Part shown: piece by piece, positions 8,671 through 13,114 of the stretch
Layout: each line of letters begins with the position of its first letter
Position numbering within the stretch: position 1 is the stretch's first letter
Assembly (NCBI GenBank): GCA_017883485.1
Contig: JADGNM010000026.1
Span: 1-13,114 of the forward strand
DNA: 13,114 nucleotides
Origin: Methanosarcina sp.
GTDB lineage: Archaea > Halobacteriota > Methanosarcinia > Methanosarcinales > Methanosarcinaceae
Reading direction: 5' to 3'
Made by a program: the position numbers and the translations under genes
The notes under the pieces: generated by a model
Told to the model about the DNA's origin: nothing
What the model saw: the letters and a program-made list of their open reading frames with translations, nothing else
The model's database searches: none

Positions 8671-9534
8671 ATGATTTTTCCTGACGAATATAAGCATGTG
8701 GGCGTGACAAAAGCCCTCTGTTCTTGCGCTGAAGAATTGATTTATTTCCTTACCGACTACCTGATCATTGAAAAAGAAATTCCTGAGACCGGCAGAGTCG
8801 AATATGGGATTTATTACGTGAAGAAAAGCGGGGAGGATCTGCTTAGAAAAGTTGAAGCCCTCGAACTGATAGCCTCAGGAGATGAGGTGATCAAGTACGG
8901 CAGGGAATTGAATATAAAAGATCGCACCCTCCTGATCGAAACTGCTGCAAAGCTTTGTACAGGCAAAGTTAATACTGTTATTTTTACAGGTATGGACAAA
9001 CACATAACGTTTGTTCACAACCCTGATCCCTCAAGCATCCTTGAAATAGAGATACTTGATATTGCTCCGCCTGAGCCTTCCTGGCTCTCCCTCGTTATCA
9101 GAAGGCTTGAAGCCAGTGGAATTTTCGGCGACCTACAGGTTCGGCTTGCTGAAAAAATAATTGACCTCCGACAATTTGAAGGGAAAAATACTGTTTTTCC
9201 ATGCCGTGCATCAGGACTTGAAGGAAAATGTCTAGATTCGGATATGTTAACTGAAAACGGACACTTGCTTGTGGGATGCGAGATCTCAAAGACCCTTTTT
9301 GAGATGCGTTTTCCGGAACTTGAATACTCCTTTGTAAATATTTGCCCTTTCAAATCCGATATAGTGGTGCCCTCAAAACCATTTATCACACGCTGCTGCA
9401 TGTCTGAAAAATCCGGACCTGTAAATATTTCCGGCTTTGAAGGAGTTGTTGTCCACTGGGGGGCAGCGGAATACCAGGTTGCTGAGGCTATAAGAAACCT
9501 TATACACAGGATTAGGAATAACTCAAGTTTTTAA
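8671..9534 (+). CDS. Conserved-looking protein of unknown function
   Basis: 287 residues, no family recognised with confidence. The composition is that of a soluble globular protein with no signal peptide or clear membrane segment. There are ten or so cysteines, several in suggestive spacing: C17-X-C19 near the N-terminus, an FPCRASGLEGKC segment near residue 180, GCE, ICPF, and RCC in the last third, so metal or cluster binding is possible. The end VVHWGAAEYQVAEAIRNLIHRI looks like a closing amphipathic helix. The frame is open back to the hacB stop, but ATG 8671 is the first standard start and no ribosome site stands out. It follows hacB by 44 bp on the same strand and is probably co-transcribed, so a role linked to the iron-sulfur isomerase or to coenzyme B synthesis is possible but is inference only. 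Confidence 0.8.
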   Translation: MIFPDEYKHVGVTKALCSCAEELIYFLTDYLIIEKEIPETGRVEYGIYYVKKSGEDLLRKVEALELIASGDEVIKYGRELNIKDRTLLIETAAKLCTGKVNTVIFTGMDKHITFVHNPDPSSILEIEILDIAPPEPSWLSLVIRRLEASGIFGDLQVRLAEKIIDLRQFEGKNTVFPCRASGLEGKCLDSDMLTENGHLLVGCEISKTLFEMRFPELEYSFVNICPFKSDIVVPSKPFITRCCMSEKSGPVNISGFEGVVVHWGAAEYQVAEAIRNLIHRIRNNSSF

Positions 9535-9641
9535 AAAAGCTGTTATTGAAAGTTAGGACTCGAGGTATTTGATTGAAATAAGGAACATAATTTCTTTAAG
9601 CTTTATACGCTAATGAGATGTTTTTGTATTATAATTTTAAA

Positions 9642-9752
9642 AAGGATAAGAAGAGTCAGACCCCATACTTTAACTTTTATCCTTGTGAAGTAATCTTGTG
9701 TTAACTTCAGAAGGATAAGGAAAAGCAGACTCCCAAATCTGTAACTTTATCC
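9642..9752. repeat. Two copies of a GGATAA...TTATCC element
   Basis: Copy 1 (9642-9684) begins AAGGATAA and ends with its exact complement TTATCCTT. Copy 2 (9711-9752) begins AAGGATAA and ends TTATCC. Inside, both carry AGAGTCAGACCCC or AAAGCAGACTCCC, then CTTTAACTTT or TGTAACTTT, so they are diverged copies about 69 bp apart. Each could form a short-stem hairpin, or be a remnant of a small inverted-repeat element. The opening 12-mer GGATAAGAAGAG also occurs at 4063-4074 between two glycosyltransferase genes. Confidence 0.6.
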
Positions 9753-9787
9753 AGCTTTGAGAAGTCTTGTCCATGGATGAGTAAAAT

Positions 9788-9902
9788 CAAATCTCCCATA
9801 AGTCAGATCCCCCATCAGAATAGATCTTCCACAAGCATAGATCTTCCACAAGAATAGATCTCTATAAGAACAGATCTCCGCAAGAATGGATCTTCCCAAA
9901 TC
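9788..9902. repeat. Degenerate 16-17 bp tandem repeat (about 7 units)
   Basis: Units start at about 9788, 9804, 9821, 9838, 9855, 9871 and 9887 with consensus YAGATCTYCCACAAGAA. The 9821 and 9838 units differ by one base (TAGATCTTCCACAAGCA against ...GAA); the others are more diverged and alternate between 16 and 17 bp. Not a CRISPR array: there are no spacers. It lies 35 bp before the start codon of the 129-residue gene, inside its presumed leader or promoter. Confidence 0.75.
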
Positions 9903-9936
9903 TGGACTTTTTGGTTTTTGAACAGGAGTGTCTAAA

Positions 9937-10326
9937 ATGACAGAGATACTTGAACAACTCAAAAAATCAATTCATAATACAACCGAAGCAGGTATAAACG
10001 ACTTCTCAGGAGAATTTCTGAGTTTTGAGGACCAGGAAACCCACCATAGTGTAGTACTTGACAAAAGCATTTCAAAATTCGATCTAATGATAAATAATGT
10101 GCTTTTCGCTATTGAACTACAAGGCGAATCTTTACCAATTGAAGAAGTTCCTGAAGCGGGAAATAGCGAAGAGCTTGATGCCCAGATAGAACTTTTAGCC
10201 AAGCTAAACAATAGCATCAGGGTACTTTCAGAATCAAGGTCTTATCTCGAGATCCTTAGAGCCGAAATTGTCCAGGAAGCTGGCAGGCAGGCTTCCAAAC
10301 ACTTGAAAATCGGGACTGAACTTTGA
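9937..10326 (+). CDS. Small acidic helical protein, unknown function
   Basis: 129 residues from ATG 9937. This start is preferred over GTG 9928 because AGGAG at 9924-9928 lies 8 nt before the ATG but overlaps the GTG. No known family is recognised. The N-terminus MTEILEQLKKSIHNTTEAGI is amphipathic, the middle is hydrophobic (FDLMINNVLFAIEL) and the C-terminal third (DAQIELLAKLNNSIRVL, then YLEILRAEIVQEAGRQ) reads as one or two long helices, possibly a coiled coil. There are no cysteines, no signal peptide and no membrane segment, so it is probably a cytosolic, perhaps oligomeric, protein. It has a repeat-rich leader upstream and a hairpin overlapping its stop codon, suggesting it is transcribed alone. 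Confidence 0.75.
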   Translation: MTEILEQLKKSIHNTTEAGINDFSGEFLSFEDQETHHSVVLDKSISKFDLMINNVLFAIELQGESLPIEEVPEAGNSEELDAQIELLAKLNNSIRVLSESRSYLEILRAEIVQEAGRQASKHLKIGTEL

Positions 10327-10340
10327 AGCTTAAAAGCTTC
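10325..10340 (+). terminator. Perfect hairpin overlapping stop codon
   Basis: GAAGCTT (10325-10331), loop AA, AAGCTTC (10334-10340): a perfect 7-bp stem whose first bases are the last two of the TGA stop at 10324-10326. A pyrimidine-rich run (TCTGTTGTCTCTTTTT) follows, ending in T5 at about 10352-10356, consistent with termination. Confidence 0.6.
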
Positions 10341-10714
10341 TCTGTTGTCTCTTTTTCGTGTTCAGAATTAACATGTTTTTTTAGGTCCCAGCACTCCAAT
10401 TTGCTCTTCATTTGGCGTGGTAAGTCTCAGCTCAAACCTCCTATTTTAGATCAAATTTTTAATCTTGACCCCTCTCATCAATTCATCTTCTGGCACTACT
10501 ACTTCCTTCAGTAAGTATTAGATTTTTGTACCATTCTATCGGTATTCGATCATATAACACATATTTTTAAATCTGATGCACTTGTTATGTGATCATCAAT
10601 ACCAGGGTCAAGGCAAAAAGTACGATAAAGGCTCTGGTTCTCAGACGGTTTCATGCGCTAATGTTTCGATTATCCCAAAAAATTTCATTGTAAAAGAGAG
10701 TGGAGTATTATTCA
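10341..10714 (+). promoter_or_regulatory. mntP upstream region with inverted repeat
   Basis: No gene is supported in this 374-bp spacer. At 10548-10559 GATCATATAACA and at 10583-10594 TGTTATGTGATC form a 12-bp inverted repeat with one mismatch. Its 23-bp centre holds a TATA-like element, ATATTTTTAAAT (about 10561-10572). An operator pair around the promoter of a metal exporter would be a sensible place for a metal-responsive regulator, but no such regulator is identified here. I looked for the manganese yybP-ykoY riboswitch and saw no match to its conserved core. The transcribed leader would be about 120 nt, ending in GGAG at 10702-10705. Confidence 0.5.
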
Positions 10715-11272
10715 ATGTCTTTTTTAACCGATTTCCTTTTAGGCCTAGGACTTTCAATGGACGCTTTTGCAGTCTCCATGTCCAGCGGCACCATGATAAG
10801 GCCTTTCAGGGTAAATGATGCCCTTAAGCTGGGTTTCTTTTTCGGGGGCTTTCAGGCTCTTATGCCCATACTGGGCTGGTTTGGAGGAAACATGGTTCAA
10901 GGCTATGTTTCAGTCTATGCTCCGTGGATTGCCTTTGGGCTTCTGGCTTTTATTGGGATCAAAATGATTTATGAAGCTTTTTATGGGAACCCGGACGGAA
11001 GAGCTGGTTCCCTCAGTTATCGGATGCTTTTTATGCTCGCAGTTGCAACAAGCATAGATGCCCTTGCTGTAGGAATCAGTTTTGCATTTCTCAAGACGCC
11101 TGTTCTTGAGCCTGCGGTAATTATAGGCGGTGTGACCTTTTTTATGTCTTTTTGGGGAGCGATACTTGGATATAGGATAGGTCACTTTTTTGGGAACGAA
11201 GTCGAAATTCTTGGTGGTTTGATCCTCATAGGGCTTGGTATAAAAATCCTTGCCGAACACAGCTGGATATAA
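10715..11272 (+). CDS. mntP: Manganese efflux pump MntP
   Basis: Small membrane exporter that removes excess Mn2+ from the cytoplasm. It is 185 residues from ATG 10715, matching the family (about 185-190). GGAG at 10702-10705 sits 9 nt before this ATG, so it is preferred over the in-frame GTG at 10700, which lies within that ribosome site. About six hydrophobic helices are visible in two similar halves. Each half carries the family's acidic motif: GLSMDAFAVS with Asp16, and ATSIDALAVGIS with Asp115, the residues thought to bind Mn2+. The glycine-rich helix at about 40-60 (GFFFGGFQALMPILGWFGG) is also typical. It is followed 66 bp downstream by the aksF-like gene. Expression may be controlled through the inverted repeat upstream. 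Confidence 0.95.
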   Translation: MSFLTDFLLGLGLSMDAFAVSMSSGTMIRPFRVNDALKLGFFFGGFQALMPILGWFGGNMVQGYVSVYAPWIAFGLLAFIGIKMIYEAFYGNPDGRAGSLSYRMLFMLAVATSIDALAVGISFAFLKTPVLEPAVIIGGVTFFMSFWGAILGYRIGHFFGNEVEILGGLILIGLGIKILAEHSWI

Positions 11273-11338
11273 AAATCCGTCCAGTATCTGAAAAAGTTAC
11301 AGAATATTCATATACCTCAAGCCATAGATGCAGTTAAC

Positions 11339-12340
11339 ATGAAGCTGGCTGTAATTGAAGGTGACGGGATTGGCAGGGAAGTAATCCCTGAAGCTGTCAA
11401 GGTTCTTGATGCTTTTGGACTCGATATTGAGAAAGTGCCGCTCGAACTGGGCTATGCCCGGTGGGAGAAGACGGGCACTGCAATGTCAGGTAAAGATCTC
11501 AAAACCATAAAGAGGTGCGATGCAGTCCTTTTTGGAGCAATCACCACAGTGCCTGATCCCAATTACAAAAGCGTGCTCCTGACAATCCGAAAGGAATTGA
11601 ACCTGTATGCCAATATAAGGCCTATAAAACCCCTTCCAGGTGTAATTGGTATTACCGGACGGAGCGATTTTAATTTAGTTATTGTCAGGGAAAACACCGA
11701 AGGGCTGTACTCAGGGATTGAGGAGGTAGGACCCGACATTTCATGGACAAAAAGAATCATCACACGGAAAGGTTCTGAGAGGATTGCAGCCTGCGCATGC
11801 AAACTCGCAAAAAAAAGAAAAAACAAATTGACTATTGTCCATAAATCCAATGTTTTGAAATCCGATAAGCTCTTCCTTGATGTTTGCAGGCAGACTGCCA
11901 GTGCCCACGGCATCGATTACAGCGATATGCTGGTTGATTCGATGGCTTACAGTCTTATGATGCACCCTGAGAAATACGACGTTATAGTTACAACAAACCT
12001 CTTCGGGGATATTTTAAGTGACATGTGTGCAGCCCTTGTAGGAAGCCTCGGCCTTGTCCCCAGCGCCAATATAGGAGAAAAATATGCCTTTTTCGAGCCC
12101 GTACACGGCAGTGCACCCGATATTGCAGGAAAGGGAATTGCAAACCCGATTGCTACAATCCTCTGCGTGAAGATGCTGCTGGAATGGATGGGAGAAACAC
12201 GTTCTCAGGTTATTGATGATGCAATAGCCGAAGTGCTTCAGAAGAAGATCATTACTCCTGATCTGGGAGCTAAATCCAGCACAATCGAAGTCGGGAATGC
12301 AGTTGCGGAATATGTGAAAAATTCACTGATGCAGGAGTAA
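11339..12340 (+). CDS. aksF: Homoisocitrate / isopropylmalate dehydrogenase
   Basis: Beta-decarboxylating 2-hydroxyacid dehydrogenase of the IDH/IPMDH family, 333 residues, full length. It oxidises and decarboxylates homoisocitrate-type acids (coenzyme B branch) or 3-isopropylmalate (leucine branch) with NAD(P). Visible motifs are EGDGIGREV (7-15), the substrate-binding [13 protein letters not shown] (83-95) with Arg84 and Arg94, [11 protein letters not shown] (116-126) with Arg117 and Tyr124, the catalytic Lys169 in HKSN, Asp200, the metal-binding Asp224 and Asp228 in FGDILSDM, and the nucleotide loop [18 protein letters not shown] (253-270). The hacB-like gene 2.7 kb upstream carries the homoaconitase loop, which favours AksF; LeuB remains possible. 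No ribosome site is seen before ATG 11339; a TATA-like TTCATATACC lies about 28 nt upstream, so a short or absent leader is possible. Confidence 0.88.
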   Translation: MKLAVIEGDGIGREVIPEAVKVLDAFGLDIEKVPLELGYARWEKTGTAMSGKDLKTIKRCDAVLFGAITTVPDPNYKSVLLTIRKELNLYANIRPIKPLPGVIGITGRSDFNLVIVRENTEGLYSGIEEVGPDISWTKRIITRKGSERIAACACKLAKKRKNKLTIVHKSNVLKSDKLFLDVCRQTASAHGIDYSDMLVDSMAYSLMMHPEKYDVIVTTNLFGDILSDMCAALVGSLGLVPSANIGEKYAFFEPVHGSAPDIAGKGIANPIATILCVKMLLEWMGETRSQVIDDAIAEVLQKKIITPDLGAKSSTIEVGNAVAEYVKNSLMQE

Positions 12341-12396
12341 GCTGAAAAAAAGACAATAAAAACTTTGATATATAAATACAATAAAAAAACAATTCG

Positions 12397-12418
12397 GAGG
12401 CAACGTTTTTGTTGCCTC
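12397..12418. terminator. Probable bidirectional terminator
   Basis: Perfect 8-bp stem: GAGGCAAC (12397-12404), loop GTTTTT, GTTGCCTC (12411-12418). On the - strand it is followed by a T7 run (complement of 12383-12389), the classical arrangement for a transcript arriving from the small - strand gene. On the + strand a T6 run lies further on at 12445-12450. It would separate convergent transcripts of aksF and that gene. Confidence 0.65.
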
Positions 12419-12479
12419 AAATTCATTTAACTTAACACTTATCCTTTTTTAGGTTACTTTATAAGCTAACATTAATAAG

Positions 12480-12620
12480 TTAACATTCGATTATTGTTTC
12501 TACCATTCGGGCTTCTTTGTTCTTTCTGAATATGGTTTGAATTTTCTCGTTTTTGTTTACAAAATCAAACCGCTCATAGTATTGTGCCCTCTCTACAAGC
12601 TCCTCAAAGAATACATTCAT
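12480..12620 (-). CDS. Small 46-residue protein, unknown function
   Basis: A complete open frame on the - strand from ATG (12620) to TAA (12480). The product starts MNVFFEELVERAQYYERFDF and ends ARMVETIIEC. It is highly charged with an amphipathic N-terminal helix, no membrane segment, and one terminal cysteine. No family is recognised. Support: a palindromic TATA box, TTTATAAA, at 12662-12669 some 42 nt upstream, a purine-rich AAGGGGAA just before the start, natural-looking codon use, and a hairpin plus T7 terminator 62 bp after the stop. Convergent with aksF and divergent from the alsD fragment. It could be a regulator or partner peptide, but nothing in the sequence shows this. Confidence 0.55.
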   Translation of the reverse strand: MNVFFEELVERAQYYERFDFVNKNEKIQTIFRKNKEARMVETIIEC

Positions 12621-12743
12621 ACCTGATTCCCCTTTTACTACATTATTAGTCTACCTCATGTTTTATAAATATTTGCCACTGTACCTATAGATCTCAATAA
12701 AATATTTAGAAAGTATTAAATACGAAAATCTTTGATAAGTATT

Positions 12744-12768
12744 CATAAGGGATAAAACATAAGGGATA
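12744..12768 (+). promoter_or_regulatory. Direct repeat at ribosome site of alsD fragment
   Basis: CATAAGGGATA occurs twice (12744-12754 and 12758-12768), 14 bp apart. The second copy supplies the AAGGGA ribosome site a few bases before ATG 12772. TATA-like stretches (AAAATATTTA at about 12699-12708 and ATTAAATA at about 12715-12722) lie upstream. It may be a simple duplication or a binding site for a translational or transcriptional regulator. Confidence 0.35.
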
Positions 12769-12771
12769 TAA

Positions 12772-12988
12772 ATGATTAAAAAAAGTTTGTTGGTTATTTT
12801 TTTAGTATTATTGTCTATTCTTCTTTCCGGCTGCATGGAATCCCCAAGTAAGCTTTCCGGCGAGCTCAAAAGCAGTCTAAACTCAACTTCCGACTTTTCT
12901 GGTACCGGAAATGATATCCTCTATCAGGTCTCCACTATTGATGCTTTGCTTCAGGGAGTTTACGATGGAGTGCTTTCTTTCAGGGAAC
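12772..12988 (+). pseudogene. alsD: Acetolactate decarboxylase, truncated lipoprotein
   Basis: N-terminal 72 codons of a protein resembling alpha-acetolactate decarboxylase, which converts acetolactate to acetoin. A lipoprotein signal peptide is clear: MIKK, a hydrophobic core, then lipobox L18-S19-G20-C21, so the intact protein would be anchored outside the membrane. After a Ser/Asn-rich linker, DILYQVSTIDALLQGVYDG (48-66) matches the start of the family's enzyme domain, followed by VLSFRE (67-72). The family continues with a leucine and the metal-binding, His-containing core, but here the frame changes to unrelated residues and stops at 13017. A full enzyme needs about 160 more residues, including all metal ligands, so the product is almost certainly inactive. 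The break coincides with the proposed transposon end; the leftover base C at 12988 fits the start of the expected Leu codon. Confidence 0.75.
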
Positions 12989-13063
12989 GTGAACTACCCC
13001 TCCCTGCCGGATGGTGAGGAAGGGGCTTCTTAGTTCATTCCCCTTTCTTGTGAAAGCGAGTCC
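12989..13063 (-). ncRNA. Candidate omega-RNA scaffold at element end
   Basis: TnpB nucleases use an RNA transcribed from the element's right end as scaffold, with the flanking host DNA as guide. Here the - strand after the presumed tnpB stop can fold: stem CTTTC/GAAAG (13043-13047 with 13052-13056) and the larger hairpin at 12997-13025. AAGGGG opposite 13040-13045 can also pair with CCCCTT opposite 13020-13025, an alternative or pseudoknot pairing like that reported for omega-RNAs. The scaffold may begin inside the tnpB tail. The predicted guide starts at 12988 and runs leftwards: GTTCCCTGAAAGAAAG. Confidence 0.45.
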
Positions 13064-13114
13064 CTAAGCTCTGCCCCTAGTTCCTAAGGTGAAATTAGAT
13101 TCTGATCTTGAAGA
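13064..13114 (-). CDS. tnpB: Possible C-terminal tail of TnpB, partial
   Basis: A frame open from the right edge gives 16 codons ending at TAG 13064-13066: SSRSESNFTLGTRGRA. TnpB proteins end in variable, low-complexity Ser/Gly/Arg-rich tails after the last RuvC motif, and this stretch fits that style and lies at the right distance from the hairpin end. No catalytic motif falls inside the window, so the identification rests on position and would need sequence to the right. Confidence 0.35.
   Translation of the reverse strand, partial: SSRSESNFTLGTRGRA

Larger units (their letters stand above)
9535..9936. other. Repeat-bearing intergenic region
   Basis: No gene is supported in these 402 bp. 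An AT-rich stretch at about 9621-9643 (TTTTGTATTATAATTTTAAA) could hold a T-run terminator for the upstream gene or a promoter. The rest is taken up by two distinct repeat systems described separately (9642-9752 and 9788-9902), ending in the AGGAG ribosome site of the next gene at 9924-9928. The motif TCCCAAATCTG occurs in both systems (9731-9741 and 9894-9904), linking them. Confidence 0.6.
12989..13114 (-). mobile_element. Right end of an IS200/IS605-type (TnpB) element
   Basis: Read on the - strand, the region has the layout of the tnpB-side end of an IS200/IS605-group transposon: a coding-like tail ending at 13064, about 75 nt of non-coding DNA, AAGAAGCCCC, an imperfect hairpin (12997-13005 with 13017-13025, one mismatch, 11-nt loop), then GGGGTAGTTCAC, ending at 12989. 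Such elements have subterminal hairpins instead of terminal inverted repeats and make no target duplication. The proposed boundary is exactly where the alsD reading frame loses similarity. The element continues beyond the window, so tnpA, the left end and the target motif are not visible. Confidence 0.6.

Noticed and set aside
9788..9902. CRISPR array
   Set aside because: The repeat units abut each other at 16-17 bp with no spacers and no cas genes nearby.
9747..9962. 71-codon - strand frame across the tandem repeats
   Set aside because: It is generated by the repeat period, overlaps the ribosome site and start of the 129-residue gene and has repeat-derived composition.
10368..10442. - strand AGGAGG followed by about 20 sense codons (LRLTTPNEEQIGVLGPKKTC)
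   Set aside because: The peptide looks natural, but the frame lacks any ATG, GTG or TTG start at a proper distance from AGGAGG and is very short; at most a gene remnant.
10323..10514. 63-codon + strand frame starting in the stop codon of the 129-residue gene
   Set aside because: It begins inside the terminator hairpin, has no ribosome site and reads as Phe/Ser-rich random sequence.
10595..10714. Manganese (yybP-ykoY) riboswitch before mntP
   Set aside because: Conserved core elements of that riboswitch were not found in the leader; only an inverted repeat at the promoter is visible.
10576..10818. 80-codon frame overlapping the start of mntP
   Set aside because: It runs out of frame through the clearly real mntP start, crosses the mntP leader and its inverted repeat, and has Cys/Phe/Arg-rich shadow composition.
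12989..13017. Last nine residues of the alsD frame as native protein
   Set aside because: They differ from the family and are encoded by the proposed transposon end; kept out of the alsD feature.

Overview
The window looks like chromosomal DNA of a methanogenic archaeon, most likely Methanosarcina or a close relative. It encodes an archaeal oligosaccharyltransferase (AglB), a homoaconitase-type small subunit with the YLRT loop plus a matching beta-decarboxylating dehydrogenase (the chemistry used to build coenzyme B), and has AT-rich intergenic DNA with TATA-like boxes and GGTGA/GGAG-type ribosome binding sites. The genus is inferred from this content, not from a database match. Almost every gene is on the + strand.

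Region 1 (1-5056) is a cell-surface glycan cluster: a GT4 glycosyltransferase cut by the left edge, a GT-A type transferase, a small SAM-dependent methyltransferase, a second GT4 enzyme with a four-cysteine insert, and a WcaE-like GT2 enzyme. A 325-bp AT-rich spacer with an 18-bp palindrome leads into region 2 (5382-7922), aglB, the membrane enzyme that transfers lipid-linked glycans to Asn in secreted proteins. The five upstream genes are plausible makers or modifiers of the glycan that AglB transfers.

Region 3 (7923-12340) is a metabolic stretch: hacB/leuD small subunit, a conserved cysteine-containing protein of unknown function, a 400-bp spacer with two repeat systems, a 129-residue acidic helical protein of unknown function, the manganese exporter mntP behind a spacer with an inverted repeat around a TATA-like box, and aksF/leuB-type dehydrogenase. 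HacB and AksF would catalyse successive steps of 2-oxoacid chain elongation toward 7-mercaptoheptanoate (coenzyme B), or of leucine synthesis.

Region 4 (12341-13114) is the accessory end. A probable bidirectional terminator separates aksF from a convergent 46-residue small gene on the - strand. Divergent from that is the start of a lipoprotein acetolactate decarboxylase (alsD) that breaks off after 72 codons. The break coincides with what looks like the right end of an IS200/IS605-type (TnpB) transposon on the - strand: TTCAC end, imperfect hairpin, second stem, and the probable last 16 codons of tnpB. If right, the element's omega-RNA would carry a guide copied from the disrupted alsD gene. 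This is the most interesting structure in the window. Two gene starts were moved to better-supported ATGs (9937 and 10715).
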